Below, piece by piece: positions 18,239-27,550 of a stretch of 64,000 nucleotides of DNA. Position numbers and translations under genes: made by a program. Under the pieces are notes generated by a model, which saw nothing but the letters and a program-made list of their open reading frames with translations, did not search any database and was not told the origin of the DNA. This DNA is from Bacteroides sp. 224 (GTDB taxonomy: Bacteria > Bacteroidota > Bacteroidia > Bacteroidales > Bacteroidaceae), in assembly GCF_010500995.1 (NCBI RefSeq), contig NZ_QVMK01000009.1, positions 577-64,576 on the forward strand, read 5' to 3'. Within the stretch, counting starts at the first letter, position 1. Every line of letters starts with the position of its first letter.

Positions 18239-19279
18239 ATGAAACGAATTTTATTTCTATTAGTTTGCTGTGTAGCATTAAGTACTGTTTCTGCGCAAGA
18301 AACCGAAGAAACCAAAGCCGACATCAATAAAGTTGTAAACACTCTTAAAGAGCGCATCCGATTAATGGGATATGCACAAGTAGGATACACATACAATGAT
18401 GCCGATGAAGCCGATAACAATTTCGATATCAAAAGAATCATTCTCATGGCCGAAGGAAAGATTACCAAAGAATGGTCACTCTACTTTATGTACAATTTTA
18501 ACAGTGGCGGTAATCTTCTCGAAATGTATACAGATTATCACTTCCTCCCCGGATTATCTGCTCGCTTAGGACAATTCAAGATACCGTACACAATAGAAAG
18601 TCCGCTATCGACTACCGTTGTGGAACTTATTGATTGTTACTCTCAGGCTACCAACTACCTGGCAGCCATTGGTGGTTCTCACGACCCATTACGTGGTTCC
18701 ACCGGCGGTCGCGATTTAGGATTTATGCTTTACGGCGATTTGTTCGAGAAAAAGCTGACATACAATATCGGAGCTTTTAATGGTCAGGGAATTAATAATA
18801 AAGATAAAAACAGCCAAAAAGATTTCGTAGGAAATTTAATGGTAAGACCTCTTACTTGGTTATCGCTGGGCGGATCTTATATAAAAGGAAAGGGGCATGC
18901 CATTGGGACTTCCATTGTAAACCCCGACATTAAAATCGGAGACAACTATACGCGCGACCGCTGGGCAGTAGGTACGGTTATCGAAACTAAACCCATTAGC
19001 ATTCGTTCGGAATACTTAGGAGGAAAAGACAATAAAGTAAAAAGCGACGGTTATTATGTTACAGCTTCCTACCATGTAGCGCCCAAACTGGACATCATTG
19101 CCTCTTATGATTATCTGAACAAGAATAAAGACATGAGCTACAAACAAACCAATTATGTGGCAGGCGTGCAATATTGGTTTTATCCTCGCTGTCGTGTACA
19201 AGCACAGTACACTTACAAAGACAGTAAATTTGAAGGATATGCCAACATGATACAAGCACAAATACAGGTAAGATTCTAA
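18239..19279 (+). CDS. Outer-membrane porin (phosphate-selective porin O/P-like)
   Basis: 346 residues from ATG 18239, with a signal peptide (MKRILFLLVCCVALSTVSAQ). The body shows alternating beta-strand patterns and aromatic-rich strands, with RLGQFKIPYTIESPLST typical of the porin O/P family. It ends in ...QAQIQVRF, an outer-membrane beta-barrel C-terminus with terminal Phe. It follows the substrate-binding lipoprotein, so the two may serve uptake of one solute, which is an inference from position. The stop overlaps the convergent PAP2 gene by a few bases. Confidence 0.82.
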   Translation: MKRILFLLVCCVALSTVSAQETEETKADINKVVNTLKERIRLMGYAQVGYTYNDADEADNNFDIKRIILMAEGKITKEWSLYFMYNFNSGGNLLEMYTDYHFLPGLSARLGQFKIPYTIESPLSTTVVELIDCYSQATNYLAAIGGSHDPLRGSTGGRDLGFMLYGDLFEKKLTYNIGAFNGQGINNKDKNSQKDFVGNLMVRPLTWLSLGGSYIKGKGHAIGTSIVNPDIKIGDNYTRDRWAVGTVIETKPISIRSEYLGGKDNKVKSDGYYVTASYHVAPKLDIIASYDYLNKNKDMSYKQTNYVAGVQYWFYPRCRVQAQYTYKDSKFEGYANMIQAQIQVRF

Positions 19280-19956
19280 CGCTGTATCAACCCAATCAGG
19301 AAAATTAATAAGATATAGCCGGCCAAAACAATAGTCAGCAATCTCTTTCGATATCCCGAATAAGAAGATAGTTCATGATCTTGTTGTTCGGGATATTGTT
19401 TTCTACGGAAATACAGAAAACCTGCATAAACGCCCCACCCTATCAGCATACCTGTAATCATACCGGGCAATACATCTGATAAGAAATGTACCCCCAAATA
19501 AAGTCGGGAATAAACCATTATAATGGCCCAGGCAAAAACAGTCCACCCGTATGGTTTGTATCTAAATAAAAGGGTGGTAAATGTGGCTATACCGAAAGAG
19601 AAAGTAGAATGACCGGATATAAATCCGTACAACCCTCCGCCGGTATATCCTAATACGGTTTTTACCTCATTTACAAAATCGGGGTGAAAAGTTGGCCTTA
19701 AGCGCTGAAAAAAAGGCTTAAATATAAGTCCTGAAACCAGATTTCCTACAAGTACTACGGTAATAATAGCAATAATCACAGGCAAATATTCCTTTCTGTC
19801 CTTTTTATAAACTAATAAAAAGAACAGAAAGACTACAAAAGGTATCCAAGCTATCATTCCCGAATACAGCAACATCCCCTGATCCAGAAATGAACTATGA
19901 GCATTATTGATGGCGAGGAACCACTTGCGTTCCCAAAACAGTATATCTTCGAGCAT
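19276..19956 (-). CDS. PAP2-superfamily membrane phosphatase
   Basis: 226 residues, about five or six membrane segments. The lipid phosphatase signature is visible as KPFFQRLRPTF (K-x6-RP), GFISGHSTFSFG (PSGH-like, here SGHS) and SRLYLGVHFLSDVLPG (SR-x5-H-x3-D). These are the three PAP2 active-site motifs. Likely substrates are phosphatidic acid-type lipids or undecaprenyl pyrophosphate. It converges on the porin gene. Confidence 0.9.
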   Translation of the reverse strand: MLEDILFWERKWFLAINNAHSSFLDQGMLLYSGMIAWIPFVVFLFFLLVYKKDRKEYLPVIIAIITVVLVGNLVSGLIFKPFFQRLRPTFHPDFVNEVKTVLGYTGGGLYGFISGHSTFSFGIATFTTLLFRYKPYGWTVFAWAIIMVYSRLYLGVHFLSDVLPGMITGMLIGWGVYAGFLYFRRKQYPEQQDHELSSYSGYRKRLLTIVLAGYILLIFLIGLIQR

Positions 19957-20003
19957 ATATTAAATTTATACACAAATATAAGAAACTGTTTCGAATTATG
20001 TTG

Positions 20004-22289
20004 TTACCACAAGTCACTTAACACTAATGAATAATCAATTAGCTTATCACACCGCATAATGTAATGGCTAAATTCCGGCTTATAAGCATTCAATAATAAT
20101 TTGTTATACAGTTTACACTGTTCACTCTGCCAGTTTACAGTAGTATTCCATTTATTTTCTTTCCAGTCGTATGTACGTTCAATGCATTTGTCTTTTGCTA
20201 TATAGGCTTGTGTATAAATGCTTTTTGCTTCCTTTTCGGAAGTGTCTGCCAATTCCTCGGAAAGTTTTAAATAACTCATGGCAAACTCTTGCAGTTCATC
20301 CAGTTGCCTGCTTCTGCCCCAAAGAGGCCCATATTCTCCGCCACCACATCCTAAACCTTTGGCGTAATGGGTTATAGCCCAGAGCTTTCCTCTATAAGAT
20401 GCATGATACAATGCGGTAGCATACTGATAAGCCAAAGAGCTTTTCAAAGGATTACTCTTGCTGCTCTCTATTTGTTTTTTCAGTTCAATCATTCTTTTGC
20501 AGAATTGAAGTTTATTATCATATCTACCTAAGAAATTCTTCCTGTCTATTTCACTCCAAGAGCTGTAAGCATCGGGATTATAATTCCAAACCTCTGTAAA
20601 TGTACTCCGGTCTACCAAATAACTTAGTATATTCTGGCGAGAAAGAAACTCTTCGCCTAAGCGTTCAAGGTAAGGTATTGCTTTTTTAAACTCTGCCAGC
20701 CTTATATACTTAGTAGCTATCAGTTCATCGTAATAGTTTTCATTCTTATAGCAATGGGCTACTATAAATTTATCAAGCTTTGTTTTAGGCTTACTATACA
20801 AATACTGTTTATAAGCCAGCACATTGTTTAAAGGAATGGTATCAAGATGAGAGAATATGGGAGTTGAATAATCATCATTCCAAAACCAACTTACCGAATC
20901 TGCTTTTTCTGTACGATACTGAAAATGCCTGCCTCTGATCTCTGTTTTTAATCCGATGAGCCCACAAACCCGGTTGGTGTCTTCATTCTCTTGGAAACCG
21001 GGCACCCAATGATAATCGACCAAACGTTCCAATACATCTGTGTACCTGTTTCTATATCCATAGATTCTTTCTTCAGCAAAGGGTGTTTGCTCTACCATTT
21101 CAAACAACCATTGAAGCTGCGTCAACAATTTCTCTTCGAACCCTCGATCGTATTTGCACAGCACTGCGTCATACAACATTCGCAACACGCGTATATTGTT
21201 ATGCACCGGCACACTTCCTTTCATTTGTTCTGCTTTCAAAAGCATCCGGTTGGCTTCCTTATAATCTCCATCCAGAAAGATTAGATAGGAAGCCACGGAT
21301 TGCCAATAAGCCGGTTCAGGTGTTTTATTCTCTTTTACTACTTTATGGGCCAACCGAACTAATTGCTGAAAGCTTTCTCGTTCTTTCTCATAATCAGTAT
21401 TTTCATACCATGCTATGTAAGAACCATGCGGAATCCATTTTTGTATAGTTCCATATTCTGCCCTGCGAATTATAGGGGCTATCAACTTTGGTAATTCCTT
21501 ATAGCCGGGCATATATTTATAAATTAGTTCAATCTTCCCTATCTCACTATCGGGTTCGCCCAACTTGGAAAGACACCAATTCAAGCTTTGCAAATCATTG
21601 GTCAGTGAATAAATAAGAGCAGCCTTTTCATATTCCTCTCGCTTAAAATAGATGCTTCCAATGTAAGAACTACACATTATAGTAATATAGTTTTGAGGCA
21701 AAGCAAGTACTTCCTCTTCCCACAGCCTTATACAATCATCGTAGGCCAGCATCGTATAGGCTGCTCTGATAGCCTGAAGCAAGTAGCGAAGTTTCAGCTT
21801 CTCTCCTTTATAGGCCACGGCTTCCTCGTAAATTTCTTTTAAATCCAGATATTTCAAATCTTCTTTGGTAGGATAATACCAAGAATCTGTACGCTTGAAA
21901 CGAGCCATCTCGCATTGCTTAGCCAAAAGCAAATAAGCCACAGCCTCCTTATCGTTGGTTTTCAGCAGATAATTCAAGAACTTATTGCCTGTGTCTTTAT
22001 TTATCCGTTGCCATTCTTCAAAGTTTTCGAAGACATCATTTACTTCCGCATAAAGTGTATACACAGCTTCTACAATTTCATCGGCTTCTACTTTCCGATT
22101 GACATATTCATGCCATAGACGAATATTCTCATCTGTTTTCTCTTTTTCGGAAGCCGATTGTTCAACGGGAACTATCTGAAAGAAAGCATAATCAGACGGA
22201 CTTGGGTAATACATCGGTCCGCAAGCATATATTTTACCCGATAAAGCAGCTATCAATAAACTAATTGCTATATAGTGTTTGTATTTCAT
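20004..22289 (-). CDS. Large exported protein of unknown function with helical repeats
   Basis: 761 residues with an N-terminal signal (MKYKHYIAISLLIAALSGKIYA) followed by CGPMYYPSPSDYAFFQIV. The rest is rich in helical Trp/Tyr-Leu patterns (e.g. EEYEKAALIYSLTNDLQSL, YKEANRMLLKAEQM) suggesting TPR-like solenoid repeats. I do not recognise a catalytic motif. The start lies 29 nt inside the preceding lipoprotein gene, so the two are translationally coupled and probably act together at the cell envelope. Confidence 0.7.
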   Translation of the reverse strand: MKYKHYIAISLLIAALSGKIYACGPMYYPSPSDYAFFQIVPVEQSASEKEKTDENIRLWHEYVNRKVEADEIVEAVYTLYAEVNDVFENFEEWQRINKDTGNKFLNYLLKTNDKEAVAYLLLAKQCEMARFKRTDSWYYPTKEDLKYLDLKEIYEEAVAYKGEKLKLRYLLQAIRAAYTMLAYDDCIRLWEEEVLALPQNYITIMCSSYIGSIYFKREEYEKAALIYSLTNDLQSLNWCLSKLGEPDSEIGKIELIYKYMPGYKELPKLIAPIIRRAEYGTIQKWIPHGSYIAWYENTDYEKERESFQQLVRLAHKVVKENKTPEPAYWQSVASYLIFLDGDYKEANRMLLKAEQMKGSVPVHNNIRVLRMLYDAVLCKYDRGFEEKLLTQLQWLFEMVEQTPFAEERIYGYRNRYTDVLERLVDYHWVPGFQENEDTNRVCGLIGLKTEIRGRHFQYRTEKADSVSWFWNDDYSTPIFSHLDTIPLNNVLAYKQYLYSKPKTKLDKFIVAHCYKNENYYDELIATKYIRLAEFKKAIPYLERLGEEFLSRQNILSYLVDRSTFTEVWNYNPDAYSSWSEIDRKNFLGRYDNKLQFCKRMIELKKQIESSKSNPLKSSLAYQYATALYHASYRGKLWAITHYAKGLGCGGGEYGPLWGRSRQLDELQEFAMSYLKLSEELADTSEKEAKSIYTQAYIAKDKCIERTYDWKENKWNTTVNWQSEQCKLYNKLLLNAYKPEFSHYIMRCDKLIDYSLVLSDLW

Positions 22290-23307
22290 GGTCGGTATAT
22301 TTTGATAGATTTATAGAATCAAGGTGATACAAAATAACTTCATTCATTAGGGAAGGATAGTATTCCTTCACTGTTTCTTTTACCTTCCGAAGCGTTTCAT
22401 AAGAAGATTCTTCAAGACGCAACATATCTCCGCTTCTCACCCACTTATCCTCTAAATAATGATCTTTTACCACCTTGTAAGCGGAAGCAACGGTGTTTTC
22501 GTAAAGAGTACTATCCTTTACATTTACTTTACGAAACAAAGACAGAAATTCTTCATTCCTAAAGCCTATCACCCACGAGAAAGTAGGATAAGCTATAGCC
22601 AAAGGGAGATTATATTGACTTAAACCTTTGACATAAGGCTGTACATCATTCACATCCAAAATAGAATTTTCAGTATCTTTTGCTTTAATATTCCCTGTAT
22701 TATAGCACATCAACACTCCTTTATCTACAGGAGGAACCGGCATTTTAAGTTGATGCAGCCTGATAGTGACCGATAAAGAAATTGTTTTTTGCATTAACTC
22801 CTCTTTTGCATTTTGCAAAAAATCGAAGTAGTTTTGCTGTGTACTCCTTGTCCAATCGCAATCAAATTGAATTTCTCTAATCTGGGGCAAGTCATTGGTG
22901 TTTGCCATTTTTTCTATGCGGTTCAGAATTTTTGCAACCAATAATTGAGGATCTCCTATCCTCATAGCCTCGTTAGTGATAAAAATGGTAGGTACTATCT
23001 CGATATTCTCCGGAATGCTATCTTTAAATATTAAAGTACCTACAGGTATGGTACTCTTAACCATTCTCTCATCATATTCATAATCAACATCAAAGAAACG
23101 AAGGTATATTTTCCGAATATGATTCTTTTGCAAAAACTTCTGTTCATATTCATTTAGAGAAAACACGGTTTTCCAATAATAAACAGAGGCAATATTTATA
23201 CAAGAATCAACTGTCTCATCCTTATGCATTGAAACAATCTTAGTTTTCTGCCTGCAAGAAGACGACAAAAAAGCGATCAGTATAAAAATAAGTATTCGAT
23301 ACATCAT
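22261..23307 (-). CDS. Lipoprotein of unknown function, TIM-barrel-like
   Basis: 348 residues. The signal peptide has a lipobox-like LSSSC (MMYRILIFILIAFLSSSC). Segments such as IREIQFDCDWTRSTQQNYFDFLQNAKEEL and GVLMCYNTGN look like strand-ends of a beta/alpha barrel of glycoside-hydrolase type. DUF3142-like proteins have comparable patterns, but this assignment is tentative. It overlaps the downstream 761-residue gene and forms a two-gene unit with it. No substrate can be named. Confidence 0.65.
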   Translation of the reverse strand: MMYRILIFILIAFLSSSCRQKTKIVSMHKDETVDSCINIASVYYWKTVFSLNEYEQKFLQKNHIRKIYLRFFDVDYEYDERMVKSTIPVGTLIFKDSIPENIEIVPTIFITNEAMRIGDPQLLVAKILNRIEKMANTNDLPQIREIQFDCDWTRSTQQNYFDFLQNAKEELMQKTISLSVTIRLHQLKMPVPPVDKGVLMCYNTGNIKAKDTENSILDVNDVQPYVKGLSQYNLPLAIAYPTFSWVIGFRNEEFLSLFRKVNVKDSTLYENTVASAYKVVKDHYLEDKWVRSGDMLRLEESSYETLRKVKETVKEYYPSLMNEVILYHLDSINLSKYTDHEIQTLYSN

Positions 23308-23525
23308 GTTCTTTCTATATTTTCACGTAAAGTTAGAAAACAGAAAGCTACAAATGATAAAAAGGAATTTGATTTGTATGAAATGGGGGTTTTATTGTAT
23401 GAAATGCAAAACAAAGCACTTTCGTAAGTTTCATTTTTCTTTAAGAAGAATAAGATTTTGTATCTCCACCAAAGTGCTTGATAAGTTCCCTGCAATATAT
23501 TTTTTTGTTTTGCTGCAAAAAGTGT

Positions 23526-23594
23526 TACCGACCAGTACTGGTGGGTAACACCGAGCAGTACTGGTGGGGAGTACCGAGCAGTACTGGTCGGTAA
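23526..23594. repeat. Tandem array B: three 23-bp units with CAGTACTG cores
   Basis: Three consecutive 23-bp units (23526, 23549, 23572) of the form TACCGACCAGTACTGGTGGG with small changes. Each contains CAGTACTG, and the ends TACC/GGTA extend the dyad. It lies between two minus-strand genes. Apart from arrays B and C, 23308-23739 shows no gene. Confidence 0.85.
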
Positions 23595-23626
23595 AGGTAG
23601 TTTGCAGGGAAAATAAAATTTAGTTT

Positions 23627-23703
23627 GGTCAGACCTAACGAGGCAAAAGGTCGGACCTAATTATTGAAAAGGTCCGACCTAATGTAGCGTTAAGTCCGAC
23701 CTT
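23627..23703. repeat. Tandem array C: three and a half 22-bp units with GGTCnGACCT cores
   Basis: Units start at 23627, 23649 and 23671, with a partial unit at 23693. The cores are GGTCAGACCT, GGTCGGACCT, GGTCCGACCT and AGTCCGACCT: the stems are kept and the central base varies. The array begins 37 nt after the stop codon of the minus-strand gene 23740-24594. Confidence 0.87.
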
Positions 23704-23739
23704 TCAGCAGAACCGGTTTGTGAAATCACTCCACAAACA

Positions 23740-24594
23740 TTATTTTTTCCGGAAAATCAGGAAGTTTGTATTTTCTCGTTTCAAACGTTCCGAAACACCA
23801 AGCTCATGCAAATCGCCTTCTTCATCTTTGTAAATTCCATAAGCCTCTCCTCCTGTCAGATAAATAGCATTTGTAATTCCCATATCTGCCATTCCTTCCG
23901 AAAAGTCATACAGTGATTCTCTTTGAGTGCTTTCTATAAAAAACAGGTTATCACCTTGTTGGGCTAACGCGCGCCTTAAAGCTTTTCCTTTTAATTTATT
24001 CTCGGCTACTTCTCCGTCTGCTACTAAAATATATTGCCTGAAAAAGTCACCTTGATGTTCTGTACAATAGTCTTTAACCTCATCTGTTATTGAATTACCC
24101 ATTAAGATGTTTCCTTCAATAATAGCCACATAACCGCTTTTTCTTTTACCTCTGGCTATTTGCTTTCCTTTTATCACATAGTCTCCCAAAATTTCTCCAT
24201 TATCTTTTCTTATGTCAGCCGCTTCAACTGCCATATATAAATCGTCGTCTACTTGCGGCCAGCCTATAGATAACTCAGCCCGCAAGTTGATTAAAGAATA
24301 GATTTTTAAAGAAACATCATTGATGGTGTCATTCGTAATGAGTATCCGACTTTCTTTTTGAATAATATCATTGCAAAGGCTGTCGGAAACAAGCATTGAT
24401 TCTACCTGTTTTTTAATTCCGTCTTCAAGAACAACAGGGTTCTTCCTTGTGTGGAATATTAAAAATATGACTCCTACCAGCATTAATATACCAACTAAGA
24501 TTACCCATATCAATAAACCATTCTTCCTCTTCTTGGAAGAATTTCCTAAAACCTGTATTTCATCTTCTTCGTTGCGCATTGTAATAATCTTCAA
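23740..24594 (-). CDS. Single-pass membrane protein, possible NAGPA-like domain
   Basis: 284 residues. A short basic cytoplasmic N-terminus is followed by one membrane segment (about 27-48, LLIWVILVGILMLVGVIFLI). The extracytoplasmic domain contains GYVAIIEGNILMG and, near the end, GMADMGITNAIYLTGGEAYG. The last segment resembles the L-DGGGS-type end of phosphodiester glycosidase (NAGPA-like) domains, but this is a weak resemblance. Its start overlaps the LytTR gene stop by 4 nt, so the operon reads metallophosphoesterase - LytTR - this gene. Confidence 0.6.
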   Translation of the reverse strand: MKIITMRNEEDEIQVLGNSSKKRKNGLLIWVILVGILMLVGVIFLIFHTRKNPVVLEDGIKKQVESMLVSDSLCNDIIQKESRILITNDTINDVSLKIYSLINLRAELSIGWPQVDDDLYMAVEAADIRKDNGEILGDYVIKGKQIARGKRKSGYVAIIEGNILMGNSITDEVKDYCTEHQGDFFRQYILVADGEVAENKLKGKALRRALAQQGDNLFFIESTQRESLYDFSEGMADMGITNAIYLTGGEAYGIYKDEEGDLHELGVSERLKRENTNFLIFRKK

Positions 24595-24953
24595 ATTTCT
24601 TTTTCAATTAACGATTTGAGTTGTTTTAAAGCCTCTCTGGAAGCCGTTAATACAAAAGATTCATTCAGAGAGATATCAGATAAAACCAATTGTTGTTTTC
24701 CTATATTAATTCTGAAAAGATATTCCCGGTTGATAATAACACTTTTACCAATGCGAATAAATATCGAAGCTTGCTCACCCAACTGATTTTCAAGCAATTT
24801 CTGAAAATGAGATAGATTGAATGTAAACAGATGCTTTGTATTGTCATGCAATATCATGGTTGAGTAATTCCCGTCCGAAGAGATATACACAATTCGGTTG
24901 GGAAGCACTCTGAAAAGCTCATTGGAGGTTGATATGATGACTGGTTGGATCAT
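24591..24953 (-). CDS. LytTR-type DNA-binding protein
   Basis: 120 residues comprising essentially only a LytTR domain: RIVYISSDGNYSTMILHDN, HFQKLLENQL...IFIRIGKSVIINREYLFRIN, then ESFVLTASREALKQLKSLI. No receiver domain is attached, so control is not by ordinary phosphorylation. It overlaps the genes on both sides by 4 nt, and could be controlled by, or control, the membrane protein encoded next to it. Small LytTR regulators paired with membrane proteins are a known theme. Confidence 0.85.
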   Translation of the reverse strand: MIQPVIISTSNELFRVLPNRIVYISSDGNYSTMILHDNTKHLFTFNLSHFQKLLENQLGEQASIFIRIGKSVIINREYLFRINIGKQQLVLSDISLNESFVLTASREALKQLKSLIEKEI

Positions 24954-26056
24954 AAAGAAAGGTTAATCACCACATATTCGGAACGAGTACCTACACGGAA
25001 TTTACCTCCCCAAATACCCATACCCGAACTTACATAAATATGACTGTCTCCTTTCTTCAAATATCCGTATGCATCTTCATAAATGGCATCGGTTACCCAT
25101 GAAAAAGGCCATATCTGCCCGTGATGTGTGTGCCCGGAGATTTGCAAATCTATTTTTTTTCTTTCAACCTCTTCCAATTCATAAGGTTGATGATCCAGCA
25201 CAATAACAGGTTTCGACATATCAAGTCCTTCGGTCAAATCGGCTAACTGTTTTCTTCCATGATAAGATCTATCGTCACGACCCACAATGTAAAAACTGTC
25301 ATCTATAAGTACAGCCTTATCCATCAAAAAATGAACACCCGCTTTCTCCATAAATTCTTTGCTTGCATTGATGTCAGAAATGTATTCATGATTGCCCGGT
25401 ACCGCATAGATACCATATTTCGACTTTATATCTTTAAACATGGGAGCTAATTCACGTTCATTTAACGGACGAACATCATTGTCGATCAAATCTCCTGCTA
25501 TCAGTACAATATCCGGATTTTCTTTATTGATTAATTCAATCCATCTGCCAAACTCTTTCTTTCCGATACTATAGCCCAAATGCATATCGCTAAAAGCAAC
25601 GATTTTCAGTGGTTTAGTTGAAGAAACGGTTTTATTCAATGCAATATCCAGCTCTACCCGCTTCTTGTTATGGTAGGTAATATTTCCTACAAGTAATACA
25701 ACACCTACTAACCCAACAATTACTCCAAAGCTTATCCAATTATTATACAAGATATTGCCCATTGGAATAATATTGAAAATACGAATGACATCCAACACAA
25801 GAAATATCAAGAAGAAATAAGCAGAAGTAATAATCCATGAAGTACCCAAATTATAAACAAATGAAGTTATGCCGAAGGGTAATGATTTACCTGCAAAAAA
25901 GAAAATAAACAAACTTAATATGGCAAGTATGCCAAGCCCTAAAACAATTCCACGGGCAGGTAGTACTCTTGGCAAGAGGTACACCAATCGATAGATGACA
26001 TACACATTCATACCAAGCATTATTGATATCATCAAAAAGAAATAAATAGCCTTCAT
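24950..26056 (-). CDS. Membrane-anchored metallophosphoesterase
   Basis: 368 residues. About four N-terminal membrane segments (1-130) are followed by a calcineurin-like phosphoesterase domain. Metal-binding motifs: FSDMHLG, IAGDLIDND, VPGNHEYI and SGHTHHGQIWPF, all intact. The family (YkuE-like) includes enzymes acting on lipid or nucleotide phosphodiesters; the substrate here is unknown. It is the first gene of a three-gene minus-strand operon. Confidence 0.9.
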   Translation of the reverse strand: MKAIYFFLMISIMLGMNVYVIYRLVYLLPRVLPARGIVLGLGILAILSLFIFFFAGKSLPFGITSFVYNLGTSWIITSAYFFLIFLVLDVIRIFNIIPMGNILYNNWISFGVIVGLVGVVLLVGNITYHNKKRVELDIALNKTVSSTKPLKIVAFSDMHLGYSIGKKEFGRWIELINKENPDIVLIAGDLIDNDVRPLNERELAPMFKDIKSKYGIYAVPGNHEYISDINASKEFMEKAGVHFLMDKAVLIDDSFYIVGRDDRSYHGRKQLADLTEGLDMSKPVIVLDHQPYELEEVERKKIDLQISGHTHHGQIWPFSWVTDAIYEDAYGYLKKGDSHIYVSSGMGIWGGKFRVGTRSEYVVINLSL

Positions 26057-26134
26057 GTTATTTAATGAATTTGAATTTGCGGCAAATATAACTAATTTGT
26101 CAAGAGTAACTTTATTTGTAGTTAACTAAAAAAG

Positions 26135-26329
26135 AAGGTTTAGACTTGGTTATATTTAATTAAGTAAGTAAAAAGCACTGATCTTATCAGACCAATGCTT
26201 TATACTTTTATTTAGTCACAGACGCTTCTGTGATAGGTATACTTACTCATCGCAAGCGAGTATAACCCTCCAATTAATCCTATATCTAATACAGTGAAAA
26301 ACTAAGAATATAACAAGCCTAAACCTTTT
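26135..26329. other. Structured intergenic element, candidate ncRNA or MITE
   Basis: A 21-22 bp imperfect inverted repeat (26135-26156 and 26305-26325) encloses about 150 nt holding three further hairpins. These are AAAGCA...TGCTTT with inner CTGAT/ATCAG, TCACAGA-CGCT-TCTGTGA, and ATACTtACTC...GCGAGTAT. A T run follows the right arm on plus, and a T run follows the left arm on minus. It fills most of the 414-nt gap between two divergent genes. Strand and nature are undecided. Confidence 0.5.
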
Positions 26330-26470
26330 TTGTTCGGATAGTTATAAAAAAAATACAAGTTTTCCGAAATAGGTCACAGAAAAAGCGTAGTAACCTAATT
26401 ATGATTTAACATTATTGAACCGGAGTTTCTCTTTTTTGTTTATACTATAAGATAATAACAATTATACAAT

Positions 26471-27484
26471 ATGGAATTCAAATATCAATACCGAAAATAC
26501 TCTCTGATAGCAATGCTTCTCATTACAGGAATCGCTATCTTTACAGAATCGATTCCTTATTTGGGTGGTTTGCTGGGCGCTATGACCATCTACATCTTAC
26601 TACGAAAACAAATGAGTTTTTTGGTAGAAAAGAAAAAGTTCAGAAAAAGCTGGGCCGCAATCTTGTTATTAATAGAAACAATTTTGTTCTTCCTGATTCC
26701 CCTGTCTGTTATTGTTATTCTATTGGTAGGAAAAATCAGTAGCATGGAAATTGATGCTCAATTTATTATTGATCCGGCACAAAGAATAGTCGATTTTATA
26801 AAAGAAAAAACAGGGTACAACTTATTCGAAGTAAAGAATATGAGTTCCGTAGTATCATTGATACCACGTATTGGTCAGTATTTAATGAATGGAATCAGTA
26901 GCTTTGCCATCAATATATTCGTACTCATATTTGTATTATTTTTCATGTTGATAGGCGGAAAAAAGATGGAACAATACATCTACGAAATACTCCCTTTCAG
27001 CAATGAAAACAAAAAAGAAGTACTTAGAGAAACCAATCTAATTGTTACATCCAATGCCATTGGCATCCCTCTGCTTGCTATTATACAAGGAGGTATTGCC
27101 CTTGTAGGATACTACATATTCGATGCTCCGGCTCCATGGCTACTTGGCATATTAACTGCTTTTGCTACTATTATACCGATGGTAGGAACAACTATTGTCT
27201 GGCTACCGGTGGTTGTGTACATGGCATTAACCGGCAATTGGACCAACGCCATTGGTTTAATGATATTTGCAGTTCTTATTATTACCCAGGTTGATAATCT
27301 GATCCGTTTTATTCTTCAAAAGAAAATGGCAGATACTCACCCTCTCATCACTATATTCGGGGTTGTAATTGGGTTAACTTTATTTGGTTTTATGGGAGTT
27401 ATTTTTGGTCCTTTACTTTTGTCAATGTTCATTCTTCTTTTCAATATCTTTAAAAAGGAATATCTGGGGAATAATAATGATTGA
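26471..27484 (+). CDS. AI-2E family transporter
   Basis: 337 residues with about seven or eight membrane segments. The layout (two N-terminal helices, a polar middle region about 85-150, and a conserved C-terminal half with GIPLLAIIQGGIALVGYYIF, LLGILTAFATIIPMVGTTIVWLP and FGFMGVIFGPLLLSMFILLFNIF) is typical of the AI-2 exporter/TqsA-like family. Family members include AI-2 exporters and Na+/H+ antiporter-like proteins, so the substrate is not fixed. A glycosyltransferase gene follows. Confidence 0.88.
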   Translation: MEFKYQYRKYSLIAMLLITGIAIFTESIPYLGGLLGAMTIYILLRKQMSFLVEKKKFRKSWAAILLLIETILFFLIPLSVIVILLVGKISSMEIDAQFIIDPAQRIVDFIKEKTGYNLFEVKNMSSVVSLIPRIGQYLMNGISSFAINIFVLIFVLFFMLIGGKKMEQYIYEILPFSNENKKEVLRETNLIVTSNAIGIPLLAIIQGGIALVGYYIFDAPAPWLLGILTAFATIIPMVGTTIVWLPVVVYMALTGNWTNAIGLMIFAVLIITQVDNLIRFILQKKMADTHPLITIFGVVIGLTLFGFMGVIFGPLLLSMFILLFNIFKKEYLGNNND

Positions 27485-27521
27485 AAAAGGATAAACAAAA
27501 CCTTTCTACCAAAAAAATGTG

Positions 27522-27529
27522 TACTTTTG
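27522..27529 (+). promoter_or_regulatory. -7 box upstream of glycosyltransferase
   Basis: TACTTTTG fits TAnnTTTG, 21 nt before the start codon. No matching -33 TTG at the standard distance. Confidence 0.4.
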
Positions 27530-27550
27530 CACTGCATAACAAATTGAGAT

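Noticed and set aside
26121-26340. TAGTTA on both sides of the structured element as a target-site duplication
   Set aside because: The two copies are at different distances from the inverted repeat ends and only 6 bp, so chance is likely.
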